Source of the DNA: Phycisphaera sp.
GTDB lineage: Bacteria; Planctomycetota; Phycisphaerae; Phycisphaerales; Zrk34
Length of the DNA: 64,000 bases
Direction: 5' to 3'
Assembly: GCA_016125285.1 (NCBI GenBank)
Contig: WGMA01000043.1
Span: 1 to 64,000, forward strand
Shown one piece after another: positions 16,056 to 25,006 of this stretch (position 1 is the first letter of the stretch; every line of letters begins with the position of its first letter). Made by a program: the position numbers and the translations under genes. The notes beneath the pieces were generated by a model, which was not told the origin of the DNA, made no database searches, and worked only from the letters and a program-made list of their open reading frames with translations.

Positions 16056-17421
16056 CGGAACTCTTGTGTGCCTGCACATAAGCAGCGCGGCCAGTGTACG
16101 GTGACGCAGCAATCCCATCGACGCTATAACCCCATGGCTCCCAAAAACCATCGACGTATGCCACCAACACATATCCGCTGTTCTCACGTAGCAGACCAAC
16201 CTGGGTAGTGAACGTGAACACGTAGGACACCTGCGCCCCCCTTGCTCCTGGTCGGCGTGGTGGTCCACTTTCTGGCAACGGCGCACCCGGCGCGACGATT
16301 CCAACACCATGTTGGGCGGTAGCCCATTGGCCAGAAGTCAACGTCCACCGTGCCTTTTCTCCCTCAATCTGACCAACGCCCGTCCTGATTGCCATCTTGA
16401 TAATCCCCCTAGCCATCAGATCCTTCACGCACAGGTCCGCCGCCTTCTCCGGCGTGTCATAGCGCTTGGCCCAATCTGTAAGGCGACGTTTCTCCGTAGC
16501 GGCTCGTTGCGCTTTGCCAGCGGCAGCAAGCGCTTCCGCCTTCTGGATGGCGTCCAAAACAGCGTCACCAGCATCGCCACCATTCTTTATGGCAAGCGCC
16601 TGCTTGTTCTTGACGGCAATCAAGTCTCGGACCTCATTGATTTGCTTCTGCAGCGCAAGATATTCGGGATTAGGCTCAGGGTCGCGTTTCCTAAACAGAT
16701 CCCCGACTGTCTGGCCCGGCCGAACTCGATGCAATTCTGTCTTTGGCGGCGTATTCGCAAGTGTTTTCTGAAGATCGGTGAGGGCTTTCCGGTGAGCAGC
16801 GATCTCCATCTGCAGCCGAGAAACGACAACTTCTGATTCGGATCGTTCGGCGTTCACCGCAGGATTCATCAGGTTGGCGATCTCCTTTTGCTTCGCTGTA
16901 ATCGCATCGCGGGTCTTCTGAATCTTCTCCTTGAAGATAGGGATTTGAGGATTTGGCTCATCGACAGCCACGGAATTGAGCGGCTGCACTCTTGAACCAC
17001 CGCTGATCCCAGTTCGATAGACCTTACGCACGGTTTCTGGAGCAGACCGCAGTCGTTTTGAGTATTCTGCCAGTTCCTTACGCAGCGACAGAATATCCTT
17101 ATTCAACCCGTTGACTTGAGCTTTCGTTTCAGCATCCACGGCTTGTTCACCGGTGGTTGCGGGCTGGTTCGCAGGCTTCGGGGGATCGAAGAATCCCTCC
17201 GGGAGTTCATCTTCGACAACGGATGCGATGTCTTGCCGTGACAGACGAAGTGTTGCTCTGATGCCTGCTACCATCGCATCCAGTACAACCATATCATCTT
17301 TCTGCGCGACGATCTTGCCGATAAACTCTCGGCCATCTTTCATATTGACCACGTCCGCTGTGGCCGTTCCAGCCACCAGCGCGAGGACAAGTCCTGTCAA
17401 CGGTGCGATCGCTTTCAGCAT
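16036..17421 (-). CDS. Secreted coiled-coil protein of unknown function
   Basis: The ATG at 17421 gives a signal peptide MLKAIAPLTGLVLALVAGTATA, then DVVNMKDGREFIGKIVAQKDDMVVLDAM, the beta-rich pattern (xVxLKDGxxxxGxIxxxx) typical of planctomycete secreted proteins. Residues of about 100-240 are lysine/glutamate-rich helices, probably coiled coil. The C-terminal part has aromatic and Gly-rich strands ending SSDAPPDE. It should be periplasmic or surface-exposed. It is part of a leftward run with a small ORF and a GYF-domain membrane protein. Confidence 0.65.
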   Translation of the reverse strand: MLKAIAPLTGLVLALVAGTATADVVNMKDGREFIGKIVAQKDDMVVLDAMVAGIRATLRLSRQDIASVVEDELPEGFFDPPKPANQPATTGEQAVDAETKAQVNGLNKDILSLRKELAEYSKRLRSAPETVRKVYRTGISGGSRVQPLNSVAVDEPNPQIPIFKEKIQKTRDAITAKQKEIANLMNPAVNAERSESEVVVSRLQMEIAAHRKALTDLQKTLANTPPKTELHRVRPGQTVGDLFRKRDPEPNPEYLALQKQINEVRDLIAVKNKQALAIKNGGDAGDAVLDAIQKAEALAAAGKAQRAATEKRRLTDWAKRYDTPEKAADLCVKDLMARGIIKMAIRTGVGQIEGEKARWTLTSGQWATAQHGVGIVAPGAPLPESGPPRRPGARGAQVSYVFTFTTQVGLLRENSGYVLVAYVDGFWEPWGYSVDGIAASPYTGRAAYVQAHKSSDAPPDE

Positions 17422-17452
17422 GGCACAATCCCTATATATGTGGTGCATCAAT

Positions 17453-17584
17453 CTACGAATCTAAGCCAGACATTTGTTTCGGGTCCGCAGTCGCAAAGTT
17501 GCCGTGTATTGCATCGACCGACTTAGCCTGTTCCACGAAAATCAACCCGGCATAGGTGGTGGTGTGGTTCTTATCCTCTGACAT
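17453..17584 (-). CDS. Small 43-residue protein
   Basis: An ATG at 17584 with GGGAG about 7 bases upstream starts MSEDKNHTTTYAGLIFVEQA, and the frame ends ...PKQMSGLDS before a TAG at 17453. It lies 15 bp downstream of the GYF-domain gene and 31 bp before the next gene, filling an otherwise empty gap in a tight gene run. No family is recognised. Confidence 0.45.
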   Translation of the reverse strand: MSEDKNHTTTYAGLIFVEQAKSVDAIHGNFATADPKQMSGLDS

Positions 17585-17599
17585 AGCGGGTCTCCCATC

Positions 17600-19102
17600 T
17601 CACCAACGGGTCAGGCCAAAGTCGTAGCTTTTCTCGAAGGTTTCATCAGCGAGTAGTTCGATCTTCATCGTGGTGACCTTGTGCAGGATTGTGCTCGGAT
17701 CGTCAAAATACCGCTCCAGAGACTTCATCTGAAGCTTATTCTGTACGCTATCTTCCCTGGTGTTATTTGAAACGATGACGGCTGTATACTTCCCTGGCTT
17801 GACCCGGTTGAACGTCGCCTTCCCATCCCCGCCAGCGATTTCAATGTAGGCTCCCTTATTTTCAAGCGCTTTTCGACGGCCCTCCAATACGATCTTCGCG
17901 AACCCCGGAGCCAGACAATCCGGTAGCTTGCCTTGCAACCCTTCCGGGACCAGAACAACAACGGCATCAGCATCTGCCTTGTTGCCAACAAAGTCGTTAT
18001 ATTTCCAGGTAACGGTTATGATTACCTTGCCTGGCTTGTTCTTCATGGCCTCGATTTCCGCTCGAAGCTTGGCGAGTTCAGCCTGCTCTCGTGAAATCCA
18101 TTTGCCGTCAATCTTGATAAGGCCCTTGGCTTCATTCTCGGCATCGATGCGCCTTTGCTCAGCTACGCGCGCCTGCTCCACCTCGTGGGCTCGCTGTTCA
18201 TCAAGTCGTACCTGCGCCGTCCGCTTCACCTCTGTTACCCGTCCAATCGCTGCGGTAAACTCGGTGTTATCGGTTCGGTTACTCTGGATGAAATCCAATG
18301 TCTTATCAGCTTGCAGTGTGGCCTGAGCAAACGCTCCGTTCTGGGCCAAGGCAACGATCTGGTCCTCCAGAATTCTTAGCTTGGCCAAGTTGTCTGCTTC
18401 GCGACGACGGGCTTCTTCCAGTCGCCGCTGTTCCAGCAGTTGCTCCCGGACAGGTTCCGCCACACTCTTCGCTTTGGCAACAGCATCAACCAACCGAGAG
18501 TCGCCGAGTTGTCGGTCGCCAACTAGGGCGAGCATCGCCTCGCAATTGGCGACACCCTTTTCGTTGTTTCCGGCGTGGATAAGTAAAATCGTCTGCTTGC
18601 TCAATTGATGTATCTCTGCACTGTGATCCCGCTCCCACGTATCACGCACAGCCAGCCAGACACCGAGTGTCACAACCACAGCTAGGATCACGGTGACGCT
18701 ACCGATGTAAACCGACATTGGAATCTTTCGGAAGAACACCCCGGCACCCGCCGTAGACTCAGGCGGCACCAAGGTTGCTTTGCCACACGCCGGACACGCG
18801 TCCTGCCTTCCTGCGAATGAGGCGGCGGACTCAAGAAACGTGCCACAGTGATCGCAGTAATACTTGATCACCCCGCGTTGAAGTGGCGGTGACGCCTTCT
18901 GCTGCAACGCCGGGCTGTCAGCGGGCACAGCATTTCGGCCTGCTGTAGACAGAGCCGCAGCAGGCGATACCCACCCCGTCATGCCGTCTGGTTGAACCTG
19001 ATCAAGATCACCAAGTTCGCCCTTGTCGACAAGGTCTGTGATCATTTCGACTGAAACAGGGCCATAGACCTGACCATCTTTGATGTAGTGCCAACCAGAC
19101 AT
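17600..19102 (-). CDS. GYF_2-domain, zinc-ribbon, single-pass membrane protein
   Basis: The N-terminus WHYIKDGQVYGPVS...GDLDQVQPDGMTGWVSP matches the GYF_2 domain. A zinc ribbon YYCDHCG...CPACG follows (about 80-112), then a membrane helix (VYIGSVTVILAVVVTLGVWLAV). Residues of about 160-350 are a Glu/Arg/Ala coiled coil, and the C-terminal part is beta-rich (KVIITVTWKYNDFVG). The ATG at 19102 has GGAG at good spacing, whereas the ATG four codons earlier lacks one. GYF_2 plus zinc-ribbon proteins of this layout are common in Planctomycetes. The role is unknown. Confidence 0.7.
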   Translation of the reverse strand: MSGWHYIKDGQVYGPVSVEMITDLVDKGELGDLDQVQPDGMTGWVSPAAALSTAGRNAVPADSPALQQKASPPLQRGVIKYYCDHCGTFLESAASFAGRQDACPACGKATLVPPESTAGAGVFFRKIPMSVYIGSVTVILAVVVTLGVWLAVRDTWERDHSAEIHQLSKQTILLIHAGNNEKGVANCEAMLALVGDRQLGDSRLVDAVAKAKSVAEPVREQLLEQRRLEEARRREADNLAKLRILEDQIVALAQNGAFAQATLQADKTLDFIQSNRTDNTEFTAAIGRVTEVKRTAQVRLDEQRAHEVEQARVAEQRRIDAENEAKGLIKIDGKWISREQAELAKLRAEIEAMKNKPGKVIITVTWKYNDFVGNKADADAVVVLVPEGLQGKLPDCLAPGFAKIVLEGRRKALENKGAYIEIAGGDGKATFNRVKPGKYTAVIVSNNTREDSVQNKLQMKSLERYFDDPSTILHKVTTMKIELLADETFEKSYDFGLTRW

Positions 19103-19145
19103 GAGTTTCTCCATCCAAGCGAGTCGTTACACCTCGGTTCGAATA

Positions 19146-20156
19146 TCAATCTGACAAAGACATGCTCTCTCGCTGAGTCCCATCCATCGCGTAGACACCG
19201 ACAATGGCCTCGGCGAGACCACGGATTTCCTGTGCGAGTTCTTTTGGCTTGAGCACCCGGGCGTGCGGACCCCACTGCATCATCCAGTTCTTGATCTCAT
19301 CTAATCCACTGACCGTGGATCGGAAGATCAGGGCTCCGTCGTCTCGCCACTCCAGACGTTGTGTGTGGTGCCAACTCGTCTCGGCGACCAGTTCGGCGAT
19401 CTCCGGATCGAACTCGATCTCGACGTGATAATCGCGCTCACCGCGATACACGGTCCATGCGTTGCCGAGCATTTCACGCAGGGAGAACTCGGGCTCGATG
19501 TCGATCGGTTGATCGGTCAACTCGATCTTTTTGAACCGGGCGACTCGGTAGAGCTTTGTCTTATCGTCTTCGACATCGTGGGCGGCGAGATACCAAGCCT
19601 GTCCACAGAGGAACACACGACACGGTTGCAGATTCACCTCGACGGTGCGTTTTTCGTGGGGCGAGTAATAGGTGCCATTGATCTGCCTGCGGGTCAGCAG
19701 AGCATTCTGCAGCACGATCATGACCTTGCGTGCGTGACCGTGTTCGGCCATCCCCACGTTGAGGATCTCAAACAACTCACCGGCTGCACGTATCAGGTCC
19801 TGCTGCTTGGGCGGCAGCGTACCCAGCAGTTTGTCACGTACTTCACAGACCTGATCGAGCAACGGGATGCAGCGACCTTCCGCGACCCGGGTCATCACCG
19901 CCAGGTCCAGGCACTCCTGATCGGTTAAGCCCACGGGCGGGAAGAACCACTCTGGCCGGATGCGATAACCGCCACCCTCACCGAAGTCGGGGTCGAAGAA
20001 ATACGGCACACCGGCCAGTTCGAGTACGGCCAGGTCACGGTAGATGTTGCGGCGGGATGTGCCGAAATGTTCTGCCAGGTTGCGGGCGTTCCACGACCCC
20101 GGCCCGCGGAGCAGGCTGATGACCTGAATCAGTCTATTGAGTCTCTTGCCTCGCAC
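19146..20156 (-). CDS. WYL-domain transcriptional regulator
   Basis: Residues 1-60 form a DeoR/YafY-type helix-turn-helix (LAEHFGTSRRNIYRDLAVLE), followed by a WYL domain with Trp188-Tyr189-Leu190 and a C-terminal WCX-like part (EIEFDPEIAELVAE, RSTVSGLDEIKNWMMQWG). WYL regulators bind nucleic acid or nucleotide ligands and often control defence genes in islands. Translation starts at a GTG (20156) without a strong ribosome site. An inverted repeat just upstream (20165-20189) could be its autoregulatory operator. Confidence 0.85.
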   Translation of the reverse strand: MRGKRLNRLIQVISLLRGPGSWNARNLAEHFGTSRRNIYRDLAVLELAGVPYFFDPDFGEGGGYRIRPEWFFPPVGLTDQECLDLAVMTRVAEGRCIPLLDQVCEVRDKLLGTLPPKQQDLIRAAGELFEILNVGMAEHGHARKVMIVLQNALLTRRQINGTYYSPHEKRTVEVNLQPCRVFLCGQAWYLAAHDVEDDKTKLYRVARFKKIELTDQPIDIEPEFSLREMLGNAWTVYRGERDYHVEIEFDPEIAELVAETSWHHTQRLEWRDDGALIFRSTVSGLDEIKNWMMQWGPHARVLKPKELAQEIRGLAEAIVGVYAMDGTQRESMSLSD

Positions 20157-20164
20157 GGCGACCG

Positions 20165-20189
20165 GTACCCCACTAGGGAACCGGGGTAC
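20165..20189. promoter_or_regulatory. Inverted repeat upstream of the WYL regulator (candidate operator)
   Basis: Perfect 7-bp arms GTACCCC (20165-20171) and GGGGTAC (20183-20189) are separated by 11 bases. The repeat ends 8 bp before the GTG start of the WYL gene in transcription order. A further ACCCCC block lies at about 20199-20205. Confidence 0.4.
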
Positions 20190-20237
20190 TGTGCGGGCTA
20201 CCCCCTGACACTAAAGTGGTCACAGGGCACGAGATTT

Positions 20238-21236
20238 TCATGACTGCTGATGCAGGCCAAAGGCCCGGTGGAGCTTCGCGGTCTTGTTCCTCATGTAGCG
20301 GCAGAGCGCGGCGAGCGACTCGTGCCCGCGCGCCCGGTCGTGGATCGCTTCCCAGGTAATCTGCGTGAATCGGTCGGCGTGGCTAGGCGTGAGCAGGCAA
20401 CTGAATGCCTCAGCTGCGTCACGTTCCGTTGCCCTTCGGACCAGATTCGCGTGATACGCTCGCGTCGTGCGGGCATCCTGCTGCGCCATCCACTCGGCGA
20501 AGACCGTGTTTCGCCAGAGCTGATAATGGATGCGGTCGCACGCACGCGCGGTATCACGGCACAGAAGCCTCAACCCATCATCCCAGTAGATGTCCAGCAG
20601 TTCGTCGAACGTCAGGTCATGCGGGGACCTGCGATTGCCCGCTTGGTAGAACGTGTTGCCGCTGGTGAATTTCGCCTCGATGTGGATCAGGTACTCACCG
20701 GGCAGGTGCAGCGAGATGTCCGGTTCCGTGAGCGGCCGGTCCACCGGTAGATTGGACTCAAACCGACGGCGCGCCCGCTCCAGCAACTCCCACGGTCCCA
20801 GTGAATCATCGCTGACCCGCAGCCCCCACAGGTAGAGCACCGGCTCGGCGTCAACGTGTGACCCGGTGATCATGGTCGCGATGTCTTTGAGGTGTCGTGC
20901 ATTCATGAGCGACCGCAGCACGTTCCACGTCAACATGTCCTCGGAGTTCTCCATGCCGAAGCGGTTGGAGCCGACCTTCTCCGAGTGGCCCACCACTCGA
21001 TCCGCGAACAGTTTGCGATCCACGATGCAGTTGCGGGCCTGATCGGCGTAGCGGTAGGTGCCCGACCGGTGGACGTAGATGCCGTGCTGCGGGCACGACT
21101 CGCCGCCGCCGCGTCGCGATGGGGCCTCGACCCAGCACCGACAACTGCGGACCACGCACCGGACCTTGCCGTTGTCCGGATGGGTTACGAGTCGCGGCTC
21201 GACGTCATCGACACCATAGGGCAGTGGGTCATCCAT
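20238..21236 (-). CDS. PD-(D/E)XK nuclease with N-terminal cysteine cluster
   Basis: TEPDISLHLPGEYLIHIEAKF gives Asp173 and Glu187-Ala-Lys189, a PD-(D/E)XK active site. The N-terminal SEDMLTWNVLRSLMNA matches the SEDVVTGNVFGML of the nuclease at 8896-9717, so the two belong to one family. The N-terminus adds Cys27, Cys32, Cys34 and Cys48, a possible zinc site. The ATG at 21236 lies 7 bp after a small ORF. It may be a recombination or restriction nuclease of the element. Confidence 0.7.
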   Translation of the reverse strand: MDDPLPYGVDDVEPRLVTHPDNGKVRCVVRSCRCWVEAPSRRGGGESCPQHGIYVHRSGTYRYADQARNCIVDRKLFADRVVGHSEKVGSNRFGMENSEDMLTWNVLRSLMNARHLKDIATMITGSHVDAEPVLYLWGLRVSDDSLGPWELLERARRRFESNLPVDRPLTEPDISLHLPGEYLIHIEAKFTSGNTFYQAGNRRSPHDLTFDELLDIYWDDGLRLLCRDTARACDRIHYQLWRNTVFAEWMAQQDARTTRAYHANLVRRATERDAAEAFSCLLTPSHADRFTQITWEAIHDRARGHESLAALCRYMRNKTAKLHRAFGLHQQS

Positions 21237-21243
21237 GACTGAC

Positions 21244-21408
21244 CTATACCCCCCGCTCGGTCCTCTGATCTGCGACAGCCGGGCACACCGGCAGGAAGAG
21301 TTTGTGCACGCGGGCCTCGAGCGATTCGGTCATGTCGTCCAAGGGGCTCCTTCCGGTCTTCGGCCTGCGGTCACCCGTGAAATAGATGTTGACGAGATGG
21401 GCAGTCAT
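21244..21408 (-). CDS. Small 54-residue ORF between SprT-like and nuclease genes
   Basis: An ATG at 21408 starts MTAHLVNIYFTGDRRPKTGR, and the frame ends 7 bp before the nuclease start. It fills the gap between two genes in a close-packed run. The ribosome site is weak and there is no family match, so it may be non-coding spacer. Confidence 0.35.
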   Translation of the reverse strand: MTAHLVNIYFTGDRRPKTGRSPLDDMTESLEARVHKLFLPVCPAVADQRTERGV

Positions 21409-21421
21409 GCCGACCCGGCCA

Positions 21422-21934
21422 TCAGGGGCCCGCGTCTGGCCGATCCAGTATTTTGAGCGTGCCCTTGGACTCCGGGCCGCAGTGTCGACAGTAGGAACGA
21501 GCGAGCGCCTCGGGTCGGATGCGTCGATGTCGTCGAGCCAGTTCCTTTTCGCAGCAACCGCACAACAACACGTATCGCCCCTTGACCACCGTGATGTGTT
21601 CACCGGCCAGACGCTGTGGCTTGGCTCCGATCCTCCGACATACGGCCTTCCACACGCTGTTGTGACCATTCTTGAGCCCCGCGATCGCATGGGCGATCTC
21701 GTGCAGGATCGTGTCTCGCACCTCATGGTCATTGTTCAGGGCAACCAGGTAGCGGCTGAGTTTGATCGTCTTGATCTCGACGTACTTTCCCGTCGAGGGA
21801 TCACGTCTGCGACGTATCTGACACCGGCCGAGTTGCCGCTTGCCGTTGGACCACGCGAAGCGCCAGCCGTCGGCGATCAGTCCGTGCTCGGTCATCAGGT
21901 CGATAGCGAGTTGTTCGGCTTGTTCGTGTGTCAT
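21422..21934 (-). CDS. SprT-like zinc metalloprotease-fold protein
   Basis: The zinc motif HEIAHAI (His78, Glu79, His82) sits in a SprT-like context (IKLSRYLVALNNDHEVRDTILHEIAHAIAG), followed by a C-terminal zinc ribbon (CGCC...YCRHCG). The family includes SPRTN-type DNA-protein crosslink proteases and many mobile-element versions. The ATG at 21934 follows the DUF932 stop by 9 bp, suggesting one operon. Confidence 0.8.
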   Translation of the reverse strand: MTHEQAEQLAIDLMTEHGLIADGWRFAWSNGKRQLGRCQIRRRRDPSTGKYVEIKTIKLSRYLVALNNDHEVRDTILHEIAHAIAGLKNGHNSVWKAVCRRIGAKPQRLAGEHITVVKGRYVLLCGCCEKELARRHRRIRPEALARSYCRHCGPESKGTLKILDRPDAGP

Positions 21935-21943
21935 GGTTCGGAT

Positions 21944-22906
21944 TCAGTTCAAGGATGATTTGAGCATCTGCTCGGCGACGGAATAGGCCCGTTGCTTGAG
22001 ACTCGCGCCGGACCCGAACAGCGCCGAGTTTACCGGGTCCACGCTGCGACGACCGTTGTGATCAATCAGTTCCGTGACGCTGTTGACCGCTCCCCACAGC
22101 GACCCGCGTGCGAACCGCGATCCGATACCGCCTTCATAGAGTTCGGTCAGACGCTGAAGTTTGCGGGCGTGGTTCTGCCGCTGCTTGTCGTCGTACGGCA
22201 TCGGCAATACGCGATCATAGAACTCGGTCAGTTGACGGGCATTGATCACCCGGCGCGCCATTGCACGCATCGCCTCGGCGGTCCGGTCATACGCACGGCT
22301 GAGTTTCGCGATCACCGCGCCGGCCTCGTTCATCTTCGACTGTACGTCCCTGCCGTGCCGGATGGAAAACCCTCGTCCGCGCCGCGTGGCCACAGCGAGT
22401 TGATTGAGGCACACCACGCGAATCGGGCTCAGCAGCACACGCAGCGCCGTCGATCCGTTGTGCGAGTTGACCATCAGCAGCGTCCGCTGCACGGTGTCGC
22501 CGGGAACAACCTCGATGGGTTCGGGCAGGTCGGCGATCAGGTACACACGCTGTCCGCCGGTGACCATCCCCCCGCGGCGATAGGTCGCTCCAGCGGTGCG
22601 GACCAGTTCGTGGAAGAAGGCGACCGCCACGGCGTTGTCCACCGGTTTGTAGCTGTCGCCGACGATCCCGAGCACGCCGGCCTGATCGAATCGCTTGTCC
22701 TGCCGGACCACGGCAAAGCGTTTGGGAACGGCGATGCAGTTTTCATCATCGGTCCGCAGCGGGACTTTCGCCACAGTCCAGTTCAATCCCGCCGCGTCTA
22801 TCACGTCATCGGGGGTCTCGGCCTCGTCCAGCGTGACACCCGACCGTTGCCAGGCGACAGGTTCCTGCGGCGTGAGTGTGACGGGTTGTTCAAGTAGTCC
22901 GATCAT
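21944..22906 (-). CDS. DUF932 phage/plasmid-like protein
   Basis: The product from the ATG at 22906 (320 residues, GGAG upstream) has the layout of the DUF932/TIGR03299 phage-plasmid family: ...LNWTVAKVPL, FAVVRQDK, LGIVGDSYKPVDNAVAVAFF, RTLLMVNSHNGSTALRVLLSPIRVVCLNQL. The biochemical role is unknown, but the family marks mobile elements. It heads the run DUF932, SprT-like, small ORF, nuclease. Confidence 0.82.
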   Translation of the reverse strand: MIGLLEQPVTLTPQEPVAWQRSGVTLDEAETPDDVIDAAGLNWTVAKVPLRTDDENCIAVPKRFAVVRQDKRFDQAGVLGIVGDSYKPVDNAVAVAFFHELVRTAGATYRRGGMVTGGQRVYLIADLPEPIEVVPGDTVQRTLLMVNSHNGSTALRVLLSPIRVVCLNQLAVATRRGRGFSIRHGRDVQSKMNEAGAVIAKLSRAYDRTAEAMRAMARRVINARQLTEFYDRVLPMPYDDKQRQNHARKLQRLTELYEGGIGSRFARGSLWGAVNSVTELIDHNGRRSVDPVNSALFGSGASLKQRAYSVAEQMLKSSLN

Positions 22907-23004
22907 GGCGTGGCTCCGTTCGTGAGTGATCTCCGCTGGTAACCCGTACACCGCACGGCCTGCGGTGTTCTCGCTTACACGACATACCGCATTCAAACCA
23001 TCTG

Positions 23005-23058
23005 CGAAAAACCGCCCGCCCGGGCTTCGGGGACTTGCGTCGATGCCCGAACGGACGG
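23005..23058 (-). terminator. Rho-independent terminator downstream of the small HTH gene
   Basis: Arms CCGCCCGCCCGGGC (23012-23025) and GCCCGAACGGACGG (23045-23058) pair over 14 bp with three G-U pairs. On the minus strand the stem is followed by TTTTTCG. It ends the unit whose last gene stops at 23066. Confidence 0.65.
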
Positions 23059-23065
23059 CATGTTG

Positions 23066-23284
23066 TTACTCGCTGAGGCGCATCTCGCGCGAACGCTCGA
23101 AGGCAATCACGTCCTCGCGGTGGTAACGCACGCCGCCGTTTCGGCCGTGACCGAGGAACAGCGTCCGGAACCGTTCACGACGGGCAATCCGGCTGACCGT
23201 CGATCGAGCGCATGACCAGCGCGCCGCCAGAATCTTTGGTGAAACATAGAGTGCTTCGTCGTTTATGTCGGCGTTCTGTCTCAT
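23066..23284 (-). CDS. Small excisionase-like helix-turn-helix protein
   Basis: From the ATG at 23284 the 72-residue protein contains YVSPKILAARWSCARSTVSRIARR then GGVRYHREDVIAFE, the pattern of MerR/excisionase-type winged helices (wing followed by RYHREDVIAFE). It may regulate element excision or transcription. The frame extends upstream into the next gene, but that part is not conserved-looking. Confidence 0.6.
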   Translation of the reverse strand: MRQNADINDEALYVSPKILAARWSCARSTVSRIARRERFRTLFLGHGRNGGVRYHREDVIAFERSREMRLSE

Positions 23285-23342
23285 GACCCATGTACGCCAA
23301 GGCGCCCGTCCGGCTTGAACACTGCACATCATTGTCGCATTC

Positions 23343-23879
23343 TCACCCACCGTCTCGATAGGAAACGCGCCGGGCAAATTGCGGGTTGTGGTGCATGACC
23401 CACGAGGCTGGCCGGATGGCGTCGGTCTTCAACTCGAACGGCTGAGCCCAACGGCTCCATCGCCGCGAAGTTGCTGAAGCGTTTTTCTCTGCGAACTCAC
23501 GCAGTGCAGGCGTCCGCCGATACACGTCGAAGAGCGGGGCGGGATCTACTGCTGGTTCACACACCGCCACCGCCTCGCGCAATTCAACAGGCGCGCCAGC
23601 ATCGACTGCTAACTCCAGCATCAGCCCCATCGTGGGGCGGTGATCAGTATCGAGCTCCTCACGAATCAGTCGATGCAATCTGAGAATATCGATCAGTGCC
23701 CCGTAACGGCTAAGCCAGGTAACGGCCATGATAAGCAGCCGTGCATTACCCGGTGCGTGTCGTACGGTATCCAACAGCAGCAACTCGAGGTCGGGACTAT
23801 GGGGAGCCGGTTCAACGTTGAACATCACCCCCACTCGCACCCAGTCTGCTATCAGGTTGCTCTCTTGTCGATCACCCAT
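23343..23879 (-). CDS. Uncharacterised 178-residue protein
   Basis: The ATG at 23879 starts MGDRQESNLIADWVRVGVMF, and the protein is helical and Leu-rich in the middle (LLLLDTVRHAPGNARLLIMAVTWLSRYG) with a basic C-terminus. No motif is recognised. It sits 58 bp upstream of the HTH gene, and the two may be an operon closed by the terminator at 23005-23058. Confidence 0.5.
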   Translation of the reverse strand: MGDRQESNLIADWVRVGVMFNVEPAPHSPDLELLLLDTVRHAPGNARLLIMAVTWLSRYGALIDILRLHRLIREELDTDHRPTMGLMLELAVDAGAPVELREAVAVCEPAVDPAPLFDVYRRTPALREFAEKNASATSRRWSRWAQPFELKTDAIRPASWVMHHNPQFARRVSYRDGG

Positions 23880-24058
23880 CGTCAGTGGTTATCGGCGCCT
23901 CGAAGGCAATTGGATAAAGACATACCCAAATCATCACGAGTGGGTGTTCTTCTATCCGGGTCTCGTAGCCCCAACCGACAAGTCATCATCAGAGCACACA
24001 CCAGCCCGAACAGGACACCCGATCATTGAAGCGGCGGATCGAGGCCAGTTGATGTGAC

Positions 24059-24526
24059 CTAAGCCGTCTCGGCTTCGTAAACAATCGTCGCGCTATCACG
24101 AAGGGCTATCGCCCACTCTTCCATCCGAGCCTCTTTGTCCGGATCACGCCGATCCAAGCTATTCAGTTCGGGGATGAGCGAGTGGCCGAGGTCATCCGCC
24201 AGAGGGTCGGTCTTGACGGTGAGTTGAAGCTCCACGACATCGCTGACACCAAACTCGGCGAGGTGAGCCTTCTTTCCGTTATGCGGCATCGTTGCGGCGT
24301 GGTCGACGGTGGTCAGATCCGCACGGCTCACAGATAGGCCAGTCATGTCGCCGGGCTTGTCTTCGGACACCCAAGGCCGGGGCATAAACGCACGCTGCGG
24401 TATAGGTTTCGTGCCCTTTCTCGGGTTATACCACTCCGACGGGACACGACGATACAATCGTTCGTCGTCACCTACTGGCGGAACGGACGCCGGGATTGTG
24501 CTGTTGCTACCTGTGCCTTCCGCCAT
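24059..24526 (-). CDS. Third gene of the TIGR04255 module, unknown function
   Basis: The 155-residue product starts at an ATG (24526) with AAGGATGAG upstream. Its core LYRRVPSEWYNPRKGTKPIPQRAF...MTGLSVSRADL is a distinctive pattern (Arg-rich entry, Trp-Tyr, Pro-rich, then a Ser-Val-Ser-Arg strand) that I cannot assign. It follows the middle gene by 6 bp. Confidence 0.55.
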   Translation of the reverse strand: MAEGTGSNSTIPASVPPVGDDERLYRRVPSEWYNPRKGTKPIPQRAFMPRPWVSEDKPGDMTGLSVSRADLTTVDHAATMPHNGKKAHLAEFGVSDVVELQLTVKTDPLADDLGHSLIPELNSLDRRDPDKEARMEEWAIALRDSATIVYEAETA

Positions 24527-24532
24527 CAAGAC

Positions 24533-25006
24533 TCATCCTTGAAGTTCCAACTGGCGGCTTTCCGGATTCCGTCTTAGCACAAGCTTAGCCTGCACGCGCC
24601 CCTGCTTGAACAGGGTGTATCGAGCGACACCGCGACCGACGAAATCAATGATGACCGTTTCTTGACCGTCGTTCCACTCCATCGCGACGCGACCGCTTCC
24701 GGAGGGAATGATGCTGTCGGGCGCAACATCGCCATCTTCAAACCGGCTTTGATCGAACGCGTAGTCGATCGCGGTATCGAGGATCGCGGCGTCCGGCCGA
24801 TCCTCCGGATCGAATTGGTCAGGCGAAGACTTCCAACCGAGCAGCACGTCAACGGCCTGCTGCCAGTCGTTGGCTTTCTGCTGGCAGATGATCGTGTCCT
24901 GACGAACCGACGATGCCAATGCATCGGCAGGTGTTCCAGCCGTATCGCCTGATTCAAACACCTTGTCCCGCAAAATACCCGTGTTGCTGTCTTGAACTGT
25001 GCTCAT
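24533..25006 (-). CDS. Middle gene of the TIGR04255 module, unknown function
   Basis: The 157-residue acidic protein starts MSTVQDSNTGILRDKVFESG and ends in strands VIIDFVGRGVARYTLFKQGR. Its start overlaps the stop of the TIGR04255 gene by 4 bp (ATGA). No family is recognised. Confidence 0.55.
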   Translation of the reverse strand: MSTVQDSNTGILRDKVFESGDTAGTPADALASSVRQDTIICQQKANDWQQAVDVLLGWKSSPDQFDPEDRPDAAILDTAIDYAFDQSRFEDGDVAPDSIIPSGSGRVAMEWNDGQETVIIDFVGRGVARYTLFKQGRVQAKLVLRRNPESRQLELQG

